Below are positions 5,889 through 13,537 of a stretch of DNA of 14,745 bases, in pieces. Source of the stretch: an uncultured Fretibacterium sp. (lineage in GTDB: Bacteria > Synergistota > Synergistia > Synergistales > Aminobacteriaceae). How positions within the stretch are numbered: position 1 is the stretch's first letter; each line of letters starts with the position of its first letter. The stretch lies in NCBI RefSeq assembly GCF_938030725.1, contig NZ_CALHIQ010000055.1, forward strand, positions 1 through 14,745, read 5' to 3'. The position numbers were made by a program, and so were the translations under genes. Under the pieces are notes generated by a model. That model worked only from the letters and a program-made list of their open reading frames with translations. It searched no databases and had not been told where the DNA came from.

Positions 5889-7406
5889 TTGAAGAAGCGC
5901 GTTTTTCTGTTCCTGTTGGCGGCGGCGTTCGCAGCTCTGGCCTGCGGCCTCGCCGTGGCAGCGCCCAAGGACGAGATCGTCGTGGGCACGGCGTCGGACG
6001 CGAAGTCCCTGGACCCCCAGATGGCGAACGACACCTCGTCCAGTTGCGCCCTGATCCAGATGTACGAGCCGCTGTTCGAGTTCTCGCCGGACAAGAAGCT
6101 CGTCGGATATCTGGCGGAGAGCTGGAAGCAGCTCGACCCGACGACGTGGGAGATCACGCTGCGCAAGGGCGTCAAGTTCCACAACGGCGACGAGCTGACC
6201 GCCGAGGACGCCGTGTTCACGCTCCACCGCATGACGACGCCGAAGGCTGCAGCCGTGAAGTCCTACGGCGCCAACATCGACCCCGAGGGGCTCAAGGTCA
6301 TCGACCGGTACACGTTCCAGGTCAAGTCCTCCGCCCCCATGGCCGGCTTCCTGGCTTACCTGAACCACTCCTCCTCCTACATCATGAACAAGAAGGCCGT
6401 GGAGGCCGCAGGCGAGGACTACGGCAAGGAGCCCATCGGCACCGGCCCCTTCAAGTTCGTCTCCGCGCTGAAGGGCGACCACATCACCTTCGAGCGCTTC
6501 GAGGACTACTGGGGCGAGAAGCCGAAGTTCAAGACGCTCAAGATCCGCACCATTCCGGAGACCACGAGCCGCGTCATCGAGCTTGAGACGGGGAACATCG
6601 ACATCGCCTACGGCCTTCCCACCAGCGACTTCAAGCGCCTGCAGGAGGAGGGCAAGGTCAACGTCTACAACAAGCCGGGCCTGGCCATCACCTACATGGG
6701 CTTCAACACGCAGACGCCGCCCTTCGACAACCCCGAGGTCCGTAAGGCCATCACGATCGCCATCGACCGCGAGGCCGCTCTGGACGTGGTCTATCAGGGG
6801 CTGGGCCGCGTGCCCACCAGCCCGCTCCTGCCCATCAACAACTACTTCCCCGAGCCCGTCCCCGTGGAGTACGACCCCGACAAGGCCAAGGAGATGCTGG
6901 ACAAGGCCGGCGTCAAGGACCTTGCCTTCACCATCTACACCAACGAGAACAAGCAGCGCAAGGACTACGCCGAGGTCATCCAGAACATGCTCTCCGAGCT
7001 GGACATCAAGGTCGAAATCCAGGTCCTGGAGTGGGGCACCTTCCTGGATCAGCTGAAGGCCGGCAAGCTGCCCGTCTTCATGATCGGCTGGTCCGCCTCC
7101 GACATCAACCCGGACCCGGACGCCTACATCAAGGCGGCCATGCACTCCAAGTTCGCAGGCCCCTCCAACCGCGTCTGGCTGAAGGACGCCGAGGTGGACG
7201 AGCTGCTGGACAAGGGGACCGTCACGCCGGACGGCCCGGAGCGCGCGGAAATCTACAAGCGCTTCTGTGACCGCGTGAACGAGCTGAACCCGTGGTGCTA
7301 CCTCGCCATCGCCGACACCCTCTACGGCACCAACAAGGCCCTGAAGGGCGCGGACAACTTCTATCGCGGCATCATCAACCGTCTTGACGGCGTGTACTAC
7401 GAGTAG
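5889..7406 (+). CDS. dppA: Peptide/nickel-type ABC transporter substrate-binding protein (SBP family 5)
   Basis: This 505-residue exported binding protein captures the solute and delivers it to the DppBC-type pore. The signal peptide is KKRVFLFLLAAAFAALACG, with a likely cut at AVA-APKDE near residue 24. The cysteine at 19 lacks a good lipobox, so a lipoprotein is less likely. Family 5 marks are SLDPQ (40-44), LRKGVKFHNGDELTAEDAVF (91-110), GTGPFKF (184-190) and the late FMIGW segment. The start is TTG at 5889, nine bases after AAGGAG (5874-5879). Starting at the upstream GTG (5790) would add 33 residues ahead of the signal peptide, so I reject it. It is the last gene of the operon, 105 bases after the membrane-protein gene. 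The name dppA is by family; the ligand is not known. Confidence 0.93.
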   Translation: MKKRVFLFLLAAAFAALACGLAVAAPKDEIVVGTASDAKSLDPQMANDTSSSCALIQMYEPLFEFSPDKKLVGYLAESWKQLDPTTWEITLRKGVKFHNGDELTAEDAVFTLHRMTTPKAAAVKSYGANIDPEGLKVIDRYTFQVKSSAPMAGFLAYLNHSSSYIMNKKAVEAAGEDYGKEPIGTGPFKFVSALKGDHITFERFEDYWGEKPKFKTLKIRTIPETTSRVIELETGNIDIAYGLPTSDFKRLQEEGKVNVYNKPGLAITYMGFNTQTPPFDNPEVRKAITIAIDREAALDVVYQGLGRVPTSPLLPINNYFPEPVPVEYDPDKAKEMLDKAGVKDLAFTIYTNENKQRKDYAEVIQNMLSELDIKVEIQVLEWGTFLDQLKAGKLPVFMIGWSASDINPDPDAYIKAAMHSKFAGPSNRVWLKDAEVDELLDKGTVTPDGPERAEIYKRFCDRVNELNPWCYLAIADTLYGTNKALKGADNFYRGIINRLDGVYYE

Positions 7407-7420
7407 CGCATCGGCACCTC

Positions 7421-7468
7421 AAAACGACGACGAGGGGGCCCGGGCGTTTGCCCAGGCCCCTGTCGTTT
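7421..7468. terminator. Hairpin between convergent operons, probable bidirectional terminator
   Basis: GGGC (7442-7445), loop GTTT, GCCC (7450-7453) form the tip of a long stem. After a mismatch it continues with GGGGCC against GGCCCC and, past small bulges, ACGAC against GTCGT. On the + strand it is followed by a weak TTT. On the - strand it is followed by TTTT and then GAGGTG. It lies between the + strand binding-protein gene and the - strand serine hydrolase gene and can serve both. Confidence 0.72.
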
Positions 7469-7489
7469 CGCCCGTCGGTCGCCGGCGCT

Positions 7490-8878
7490 TCAGGACCGTT
7501 TTTTGACGATGCGGTCCCCCAGCCGGGCGCCCCACACCTCCCCGTCCTCGCCGAAGTACAGCCGAAACTCCGTTTCGGACAGACCGGACCTCAACACCAC
7601 CCGGAAGGGGTGTACCATGAGGACCTCCATGGCCTTGCCGCTGTTCGTGACGGCGATGCCCTCTCCGTCGCGCTCCACCAGGACGTCTGCGCCCTCCCCG
7701 GACTCGTACCGCCCGCAGGCGGAGCGAAGGGTCGCGTCCGTCCAGGGACAGCTACGCCAGCGGCTCACCGGTCGAGGATCAAGTCCCATGGATAGCCGCA
7801 GCGCCGCGTCCGCCAGCAGGGACACGGGAACGTCCTCCGTGTTGCACAGCACGATGGCGCCGCGCTCCAGCTCCGGAGACCAGGCCATATGCGACGACAC
7901 GCCGGGCAGGCTGCCGCCGTGGCGGATCACCGTGACGTCCTCAAGGAAGCTGATGGAGAGCCCGTAGCCATAGAACTGCTGGCTGCGCGTTGGGATGCGC
8001 GGGCGGCACATGGCGCGGACGCCCCTGGCGGAAGCCAGACGGCCGCCCCCATCAATGGCCCCTTCGTTCAGGTACATGCGGAGGTACTTCTTCATGTCGG
8101 CCAGCGTGGACTTCATCGCACCGCCGCCCATGAGGACGAAGGCGTTGCGGCAGAAGTTCAGGTCCCCCTCCGGCGCCGCCTCGGAGTAGAGCTTCGCGAC
8201 GTTCGCGTCCTGCGCGGGGCGCAGAAACTCGCAGGAGCTGCGGGTCATCCCCAGGGGCTCCAGGACCTCCCGCCTCACGCAGGCCGCGTAGCTTCCCGCC
8301 CCGCTCGCACGGTGGATGACTTCAGCCAGGAGGCCGTATCCATCGTTGCAGTAGCTCATGTACTCCCCCGGCTCGCCGATGCGCTCCGACGCGGCGCTCA
8401 TGGCCCCCGCCACCCTGTCGACGCCCGCACGGGCCAGCTCGTCGCTGAAGGCCGGGTCCTCCGGACCGTCAAGCGGGAATCCCAACTCCTTCGCCACGGG
8501 CTCCAGCGTCGTCCGCGGCAGGGGGAAGTACCCGCCGCTGTGGCTCAGGAGATGGGCCAGCCTCACGGGGTTCGGGCCCGTGTCCTTGAAGGAGGGGCAA
8601 TGGGCCGACATCGGGTCCTGAAGGGAGAGAGAGCCCCGCTCGGCCAACTGCGTCATCAACAGAGCGGTGAAGGATTTTGTGAGGGACGCCAGCCCGAAAA
8701 TCGTGTCCTCGTCGATCGTCAGGCGGCGCTCCGCGTCGCGGTATCCGGCCAGCTTCTGCCAAAGCGTGCGCCCCGCCCGGTCGATCACGGCCACGGCGAC
8801 GCCCCGGGCGCGGTGAACCTCCATCACCTCCGCCAGATACTCCTCGTACCGACGTTCAAGATCGCTGTTCAAGCTCAT
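7490..8878 (-). CDS. Serine hydrolase, beta-lactamase class C / penicillin-binding family
   Basis: This 462-residue protein belongs to the family that includes AmpC-type beta-lactamases, DD-peptidases and esterases. The catalytic set is complete: S-x-x-K as SLTK (65-68), Y-x-N as YCN (176-178) and HGG (320-322) in place of KTG. Family segments LLSHSGGY (110-117) and VLEPLGM (205-211) are also present. A C-terminal extension of about 80-90 residues (about 375-462) looks like the small beta-rich domain often seen in this family. No signal peptide is visible, so it is probably cytoplasmic, which argues against a true antibiotic-resistance role. Its start has GGAGGAGG just upstream (about 8884-8891). 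It follows cbiZ after 54 bases on the same strand, so the two are probably co-transcribed. The substrate is unknown. Confidence 0.88.
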   Translation of the reverse strand: MSLNSDLERRYEEYLAEVMEVHRARGVAVAVIDRAGRTLWQKLAGYRDAERRLTIDEDTIFGLASLTKSFTALLMTQLAERGSLSLQDPMSAHCPSFKDTGPNPVRLAHLLSHSGGYFPLPRTTLEPVAKELGFPLDGPEDPAFSDELARAGVDRVAGAMSAASERIGEPGEYMSYCNDGYGLLAEVIHRASGAGSYAACVRREVLEPLGMTRSSCEFLRPAQDANVAKLYSEAAPEGDLNFCRNAFVLMGGGAMKSTLADMKKYLRMYLNEGAIDGGGRLASARGVRAMCRPRIPTRSQQFYGYGLSISFLEDVTVIRHGGSLPGVSSHMAWSPELERGAIVLCNTEDVPVSLLADAALRLSMGLDPRPVSRWRSCPWTDATLRSACGRYESGEGADVLVERDGEGIAVTNSGKAMEVLMVHPFRVVLRSGLSETEFRLYFGEDGEVWGARLGDRIVKKRS

Positions 8879-8932
8879 CAGGCTCCTCCTCCGCCGTCCA
8901 TGACAGGAACCGGCCTTTCATAAGTATCCCCA

Positions 8933-10069
8933 TCATCCCGCATCGTTGCCCGCAAGGGGCCCCTCGCAGGAATTCCCGCTGTCCGCCGCAACCAGCCGGA
9001 CCAGAGCGTCCGACACCGCCCCCGCAATGAGGGCCACGGCCTCCGCAGCGTCATGAGCTGCTCCTAGAGGGGCGGCGCAGACGCCCATCGTCGCCAGGAG
9101 CCCCAGCGCGGCGGACAGCGCCTCGTCGGGGGAGAGCAGCCCCCACTCCGCCTGGTCCATCAGGTGCACGGCCAGGGACACGGGCGCCAGCAGCCCGTCT
9201 CGGGCATCCAGCCCCGCCAGGGCCGCGGCGAAGTGCGCGCGGTCCAGCGCTCCGCCCCCGCGGCGATAGCGCGCCCACAACGACTCCTCCGTCACCCCGA
9301 AACGCTCCGTGCGCCGCAGGACGCCGTGCTGGCTCTGAGGCGTCAGGCCGCTCTGCAGCCGCAGGGCCTCCTTCACCGCGGCCTTCACCACGCGCCCCAC
9401 CGCCGAACCCAACTTGCTGTGGTTCCCCGTGTCGGTGAGGCGCAGGGAACTCGCCGCGTTGGCCACCACGATGGCGCCGTCCGTTCCCGACCCCGTCGCG
9501 ATGCCGTGGGAGTAGCGGCTGGGGACGGCCAGCTCCTGAAGGGCAGCGGCCTTCGCCTCCGTCAGGGTGATCAGGGCGCGGGTCAGAGCCCCCTCGCTGA
9601 GGTCGCAACTGAAGTGCAGGATGACGTTGACCGTCCCCGCCACGGGCGCGGAGCGACGCTCCGCCTCCTCGTCCCAGTCGGCCGGGTCGCCGGAGCGCCC
9701 CGCGTTGACGTCAAGCCCCGCGGTCACCAGCGCAGCGACCTCAGCGGAGCCCCAACCGTCCTCCAGGATCGCCATGTGCCCCATCCTGGCGGAGGTGGAG
9801 AGCCCGACGCTGACGGCGGGGTCCAGCCCAATCTCCTGCGCGATCAGGGCCAGGTGCTCGGCATAGGTCGGAGCCCGCATCGTGCAGTACTCGCCGCCCT
9901 TGATGCTGTAGCTGTAGTTGAAGGCCTGCCGCAGGTCCGTGCGCAGGCCGCCGTTGAAGGGCGACGTGCTCAGCACGCGACGCGGCCCGCCGAAGGTCAG
10001 CACCGCAGCGCGGCCCGCCTCCCCGAGGCGCCTCGCCACGTCGCCGCACGCCGAGCTCCAGACCTTCAT
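8933..10069 (-). CDS. cbiZ: Adenosylcobinamide amidohydrolase
   Basis: CbiZ removes the aminopropanol side chain from adenosylcobinamide (bacterial forms may also act on pseudo-B12), giving adenosylcobyric acid for re-use in B12 synthesis. The 378-residue product shows the family core: VLSTSPFNGG (32-41), VTAGLDVNAGRSGDPA (115-130), GTVNVIL (145-151), TEAKAAALQEL (170-180), SHGIATGSGTDG (187-198) and GNHSKLGSAVG (215-225). About 130 residues follow the amidohydrolase core (FGVTEESLW, HLMDQAEWGLLSPDEAL), a tail I also associate with bacterial CbiZ. Start ATG at 10069 gives a family-like N-terminus (KVWSSACGDVARRL). It has only a weak GGGGGA ten bases upstream and directly abuts the stop of a 24-codon ORF in the same frame. 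No cobalamin riboswitch or corrinoid transporter is visible nearby. Confidence 0.9.
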   Translation of the reverse strand: MKVWSSACGDVARRLGEAGRAAVLTFGGPRRVLSTSPFNGGLRTDLRQAFNYSYSIKGGEYCTMRAPTYAEHLALIAQEIGLDPAVSVGLSTSARMGHMAILEDGWGSAEVAALVTAGLDVNAGRSGDPADWDEEAERRSAPVAGTVNVILHFSCDLSEGALTRALITLTEAKAAALQELAVPSRYSHGIATGSGTDGAIVVANAASSLRLTDTGNHSKLGSAVGRVVKAAVKEALRLQSGLTPQSQHGVLRRTERFGVTEESLWARYRRGGGALDRAHFAAALAGLDARDGLLAPVSLAVHLMDQAEWGLLSPDEALSAALGLLATMGVCAAPLGAAHDAAEAVALIAGAVSDALVRLVAADSGNSCEGPLAGNDAG

Positions 10070-10144
10070 TCAAAAAGCGTCCCCCAAGGGAAACGGAAAC
10101 TCCAGTTTCTTTGCGGGCCATAAGGCCATATCGACAGAGGTCAT
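10070..10144 (-). CDS. Possible 24-codon leader ORF directly upstream of and in frame with cbiZ
   Basis: Reading on the minus strand, ATG at 10144 opens 24 sense codons (MTSVDMALWPAKKLEFPFPL, then GDAF) and ends in TGA at 10072-10070. The ATG of cbiZ follows at once in the same frame. It has a better ribosome binding site than cbiZ itself: GGAGG at 10157-10153, eight bases from ATG. Possible readings are a translated leader coupled to cbiZ by stop-restart, an N-terminal extension of CbiZ interrupted by a nonsense codon or joined by stop-codon read-through, or a chance ORF. The peptide resembles nothing I know. Confidence 0.4.
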   Translation of the reverse strand: MTSVDMALWPAKKLEFPFPLGDAF

Positions 10145-10401
10145 CCTGTCCACCTCCGGGTCAAATTATACCCCAGACAAACTCGTCGTTCCGAACGTCC
10201 AGGGCTTGCCCTTGCGGCGCAGGCCATACAGTTTCCCTGCCTCATGGGAGCCAGGATCTGATAGAGGCTTCACATTGGATGCCGGAAGGCGTACACTGTC
10301 CCTGGGCAAGCCAGGGGCGTCCGGGCGCGTCGAACGAACGGGAGCGCTGCCGGAACGCCTGAGGTTGCGCAGTCAAATTTGAGAACGATCTGGAGGAACC
10401 C
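10145..10401. other. Divergent intergenic region between cbiZ operon and S51 peptidase gene
   Basis: This region lies between the divergent minus-strand cbiZ operon and the + strand peptidase gene. It contains the TATAAT box of the cbiZ operon. It also holds a 6-bp hairpin CCCTGG-GCAAG-CCAGGG (10300-10316), a compact palindrome AGGGCTTGCCCT (10201-10212), and the GGAGG ribosome binding site of the peptidase (10392-10396). I looked on both strands for cobalamin riboswitch core sequences and saw none. No clear promoter for the peptidase gene is visible. Confidence 0.4.
10165..10195 (-). promoter_or_regulatory. Candidate promoter of the cbiZ-serine hydrolase operon
   Basis: A perfect TATAAT lies on the minus strand at 10170-10165, in a locally AT-rich patch. 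The best -35 is a poor TTCGGA (10195-10190) with a 19-base spacer. Transcription would start near 10158, giving a leader of only about 14 bases before the 24-codon ORF and about 89 bases before cbiZ. Flanking GGGT/ACCC bases form a small dyad over the -10 box. Confidence 0.45.
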
Positions 10402-11016
10402 ATGAAGCTGTTTTTGACGTCCTATCTCGCCGGAACGAAAAACCTCGCGAACGATTTTTTGTCGGCGTTGCAGCCCAGGGAGATCGTCTTTGTGCCCACC
10501 GCGGCGAACGTCGAGGAGTATCGAGGCTACGTCGATGAAGCGATCGCCGCTTTTCGGGAAATGGGCTTCGAGCTGAGGATGTTCGACGTTTCCAAGGCGG
10601 AGCCGGAGGAAGCGCTTTCGATGATCAAGGCCTGCCGTTGTCTTTACGTTTCCGGAGGAAACACCTTCTACCTGCTGCAGGAGTTGAAGAAAAAAGGGCT
10701 CGGCACGGTCATCAAAAGCAGGGTGAAGGACGGCATGTTGTACATCGGAGAATCGGCAGGGGCGATCATCGCTTCCCACAACGTCGAATACGGCCAAATC
10801 ATGGACGACAGGTCCATCGCTGTCGAGCTTGAAGACTGCTCCGGACTTGGCCTCGTCGATTATTGCGTCCTGCCGCACAGCGGCGAGTTTCCCTTCGTCG
10901 AGGCTGCTGCCGAAACCATTGCCAGGTATGGCGAAAAATTGAACCTGGTCCCGCTGAACAATCGTGAAGCCGTCGTCGTCGATGGGAATGGCTACAGCGT
11001 GAGACTCGAAGGGTAG
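10402..11016 (+). CDS. Peptidase E-like protein, family S51 (class I glutamine amidotransferase-like fold)
   Basis: This 204-residue cytoplasmic protein has the length of the PepE/S51 family, whose studied members are serine peptidases (PepE cleaves Asp-X dipeptides). Key features are LYVSGGNTFYLLQEL (81-95), the nucleophile elbow GESAGAI with S118 (116-122), and LPHSGEF with H159 (157-163), expected to be the catalytic histidine. This version is closer to uncharacterised S51 homologues than to enterobacterial PepE, so the specificity is open. The start is ATG at 10402, five bases after GGAGG (10392-10396). Its codons use more A/T in third positions than the flanking genes, and it is the only + strand gene between two minus-strand blocks. 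It may therefore have a separate history. Convergent with the next gene, 13 bases apart. Confidence 0.83.
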   Translation: MKLFLTSYLAGTKNLANDFLSALQPREIVFVPTAANVEEYRGYVDEAIAAFREMGFELRMFDVSKAEPEEALSMIKACRCLYVSGGNTFYLLQELKKKGLGTVIKSRVKDGMLYIGESAGAIIASHNVEYGQIMDDRSIAVELEDCSGLGLVDYCVLPHSGEFPFVEAAAETIARYGEKLNLVPLNNREAVVVDGNGYSVRLEG

Positions 11017-11029
11017 GGCGGATGCCCAC

Positions 11030-13444
11030 TCAGCTTCCCTTCAAAAAATCCTCCGAGAATTGCAGTTGGCGGCCAAGCGCAAAGACGGCTTCTCTCAGGT
11101 CCGCCGGGGCGGCGCAGAGCTCGCCGCGCCAGCGCCGAAGCATCTCGTAGTAGAGGTTCTGCGCGTCGTAGAGGCTCAGGCGCCATTGAAAGCCCTCCTG
11201 AAACATCCGCACCATATCCGTCGCGGCCCGGACCTGCTCAAGGTCCAGGGGGTTGCCGCACAGGCGCATCGTGCGCGTCTTGAGCCACTCCGAAACGGCA
11301 AAGCAGAGCCGGTCGGACCGGAGCGCGATCTGGCGCTGGACCGACAGGGACAGGATGCGGTTCAGGGCCTCGAAGTCCGGGAGGTCCTGCCTCAGGATAT
11401 CCAGGAGGGAGGTGCTCATGACGATCTTCGCCGCGGAGGCGATGATCTCAGGCGGGCGCACCTCCAGGGTCGTCATGTACTCCAGGAGCTGGTCATAGTT
11501 CTGCACGATGCTGCGCACCACGGCCTCGATGCGCTGTACGTCCTGCTTCAAGAGCTCGTCCAGCAGGCAGCGTTGGGCGTCCGCAGGGATGTGCCTCAGG
11601 GAGTACAGCGTGTAGCCGAAGCGATCGACCATGGGCCTCTCCATGGCGGGAGCAAAGAGGCGCCTCAACTCCAGAGCCTCCTGGTTGGAGACGGGGCGCA
11701 TCTCCTTCTCCGGCGTCACGCCGCAGAGGAGGGATATCCCGCCCCGATGGTTGGCGGCGAACAGGAAGGCGCTGCTCTCCCCGGTGATGCGGGAGGTGAC
11801 GCGCACCGTCCCCGCGGAGAAGGCGGAGGCGTCCTCCGAGTTGTCCCTCAGGATGAGGGTACTCCCCGCCAGGTTCCAGCACCCCTCCCGGAAGCTCTGC
11901 CTGAAGCCCTGAAGGAGGGAGGTGATGCCGTAGTAGGCGGCCAGTTGGGGCATGTCGACGCGCCCCTGCTTCACCAGGAGCTCGTAGACCTTGGCCCCGT
12001 TCTTCAGCTCTGGGACGTTGCTGGGGGCCTCGCTCAGGAGGTCCAGAAACGCCGGCTCCAGGTCGCGGCCCAGGAACCGGTCCGCCAGCTCCATGGCGTG
12101 CGCCGCGTAGCGCATCACCTGCACCGGCTCGATGCGGGACACCTCGTCGAAGAACCAGCCGCAACTGGTGAACATCAGGAGCGCAGCCCGCTGCATCTCC
12201 AGGAGGGAGATGGCGCGGACGCGCTCCTCGTCCGTCAGGGAGCGGGAAGCGTTCTGCTTCAGCCAGGCCTCCACGCGCTCCGGCGTGCGGTCCAGGATCA
12301 GGTCGATGTAGCGATTGCGGGCCTCCCACGGGTCCTTGAGGAGCTTTCCCGCCTCCCGCTCGAAGGGCGCGATGAGCTCGTCCCGAAGCATGTCCATGGC
12401 GCGGCGCAGGGGGGCGCGCCACCTCTGATGGAATCCGGGCGTCCCCGTGCTGCACCCGCAGTCGCTGCGCCAGCGCTCCACGCCATGGGCGCAGCTCCAG
12501 GAGGAGTTCTCGACGATGCGGACCTCCCAGTCCGGCGGGTAGAAGGCCAGGTACTCGCCGTAGACGGTGAGCGTCGCGTCCCTGGAGCGGTCCACCGTCT
12601 CGAGGCAGTAGGCCAGGGCCATGTCCCCGTGGTCGTGGTGGTGCCCGTAGGACTCGCCGTCCGTGGCCACGTGGGACAGGAGGGGGAAGCCCCGGTCCGG
12701 GTGGGCGTCGATGAGCTGACGGGCGAAGTGCTCGCCGTTGTCCAGCATCCCCCCGAAGGCGATCTTCTGAGACAGGAGGCCGTCGTAGAAGAAGAGCGCG
12801 ATGCTGCGTCCCGATGGGAGGTTACAGCGGTAGGGACGGGTGGTGTCGATGCGGCCTCCCTTTGCGTCCTGCCACACGCCCCCGCCGCAGGGGCGCACGG
12901 AGTCCGCCTGATAGGGGGAGAGCACCGTGAAGAGGATGCCGTGCTCCGCCAGCACCTCGAGGGTTTCCGTATCGACGGCGGCCTCCGCCAGCCACATGCC
13001 CTCCGGCCTGCGGCGGAAGCGCTTCTCGAAGTCCGCTATGCCCCAGAGCACCTGGGTCTCCTTGTCGCGTCGGTTCGCCAGGGGCATGATGACGTGGTTG
13101 TAGACCTGGGCCATGGCGGGGCCGTGGCCTGAGAAGCGGCGCACGCCGATGGCGTCGGCCTCCAGGATGGCGTCGTAGCACAGCGGGTCGTTCTCCTGAA
13201 GCCACGAGAGCAGCGTCGGCCCAAAGTTGAAGCTCATGCGTGAGTAGTTGTTGCAGATCTTGACGATCTTTCCGCCGTCGTTCAGAATCCGGGAGGCGGC
13301 GTTGCGGCTGTAGCACTCGGCGGCGATCCGGGCGTTCCAGTCGTGCCACGGCGCGGCCGACTCCTGAAGCTCCACCGTCTCAAGCCACGGGTTCTCGCGC
13401 GGCGGCTGGTAGAAGTGGCCGTGAATACAAACGTAACGAGGCAT
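11030..13444 (-). CDS. Glycoside hydrolase family 57 protein with DUF3536-type C-terminal region
   Basis: This 804-residue protein lacks a signal peptide and probably acts on alpha-glucan in the cytoplasm. The N-terminal GH57 catalytic part begins with the hallmark YVCIHGHFYQPPRENPWLE (4-22). The likely nucleophile is E154 in MWLAEAAVD, the likely acid is D262 in VATDGESYGHHHDHG, and the subfamily's cysteine-rich WSCAHGVERWRSDCGC segment lies at 316-331. The long helical C-terminal region (about 500-800) fits DUF3536. Members of this subfamily are usually called alpha-amylase or alpha-mannosidase without proof. Being the next gene after glgB (93-base gap, same strand) favours glycogen or malto-oligosaccharide metabolism. 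The nearest ribosome binding site (AAGGAG) is 14 bases before ATG, rather far. Confidence 0.9.
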   Translation of the reverse strand: MPRYVCIHGHFYQPPRENPWLETVELQESAAPWHDWNARIAAECYSRNAASRILNDGGKIVKICNNYSRMSFNFGPTLLSWLQENDPLCYDAILEADAIGVRRFSGHGPAMAQVYNHVIMPLANRRDKETQVLWGIADFEKRFRRRPEGMWLAEAAVDTETLEVLAEHGILFTVLSPYQADSVRPCGGGVWQDAKGGRIDTTRPYRCNLPSGRSIALFFYDGLLSQKIAFGGMLDNGEHFARQLIDAHPDRGFPLLSHVATDGESYGHHHDHGDMALAYCLETVDRSRDATLTVYGEYLAFYPPDWEVRIVENSSWSCAHGVERWRSDCGCSTGTPGFHQRWRAPLRRAMDMLRDELIAPFEREAGKLLKDPWEARNRYIDLILDRTPERVEAWLKQNASRSLTDEERVRAISLLEMQRAALLMFTSCGWFFDEVSRIEPVQVMRYAAHAMELADRFLGRDLEPAFLDLLSEAPSNVPELKNGAKVYELLVKQGRVDMPQLAAYYGITSLLQGFRQSFREGCWNLAGSTLILRDNSEDASAFSAGTVRVTSRITGESSAFLFAANHRGGISLLCGVTPEKEMRPVSNQEALELRRLFAPAMERPMVDRFGYTLYSLRHIPADAQRCLLDELLKQDVQRIEAVVRSIVQNYDQLLEYMTTLEVRPPEIIASAAKIVMSTSLLDILRQDLPDFEALNRILSLSVQRQIALRSDRLCFAVSEWLKTRTMRLCGNPLDLEQVRAATDMVRMFQEGFQWRLSLYDAQNLYYEMLRRWRGELCAAPADLREAVFALGRQLQFSEDFLKGS

Positions 13445-13480
13445 GGTGCAGATTGCAGCTCCTTTCGGAATAGAGGGACC

Positions 13481-13532
13481 GGTTCCCTTGTCCCGGATGG
13501 CCGGCCGCGGCTCGAGGGACGGGCAGGGAACC
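13481..13532 (-). other. Long intercistronic hairpin between glgB and the GH57 gene
   Basis: GGTTCCCT (13481-13488) and AGGGAACC (13525-13532) pair perfectly. Inside them GTCCC (13490-13494) pairs with GGGAC (13516-13520), and the tip is GC-rich with nested palindromes (GGCCGGCC, CCGCGG). No T-run follows on either strand. It is more likely an mRNA processing or stability element, or a partial terminator, within the glgB-GH57 transcript. Confidence 0.55.
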
Positions 13533-13537
13533 CCGCC

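Noticed and set aside
5889..5960. Lipoprotein signal at the cysteine in ALACG of the binding protein
   Set aside because: The -3 to -1 residues are A-L-A, a poor lipobox, and a good type I site (AVA-AP) follows a few residues later.
7490..8878. Antibiotic-resistance beta-lactamase
   Set aside because: There is no signal peptide, and this family is full of esterases and peptidases with the same motifs, so resistance cannot be claimed.
7889..8923. 344-codon + strand frame over the serine hydrolase gene
   Set aside because: The minus strand carries the complete SxxK/YxN/HGG set with a strong ribosome binding site, so the + frame is a shadow.
10070..10072. TGA before cbiZ as a selenocysteine codon
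   Set aside because: No selenoprotein family has Sec at this place, no bacterial SECIS-like hairpin is apparent just after it, and the following ATG gives a normal CbiZ start. Kept only as a leader or extension question.
10201..10316. Long-range inverted repeat GGCTTGCCC / GGGCAAGCC as part of a riboswitch
   Set aside because: Nine matching bases 90 bases apart in GC-rich DNA can arise by chance, and no surrounding pattern matches a known riboswitch.
11060..13132. 690-codon open frame antisense to the GH57 gene
   Set aside because: Same compositional artefact; the translation is low-complexity and the GH57 reading has intact motifs along its full length.
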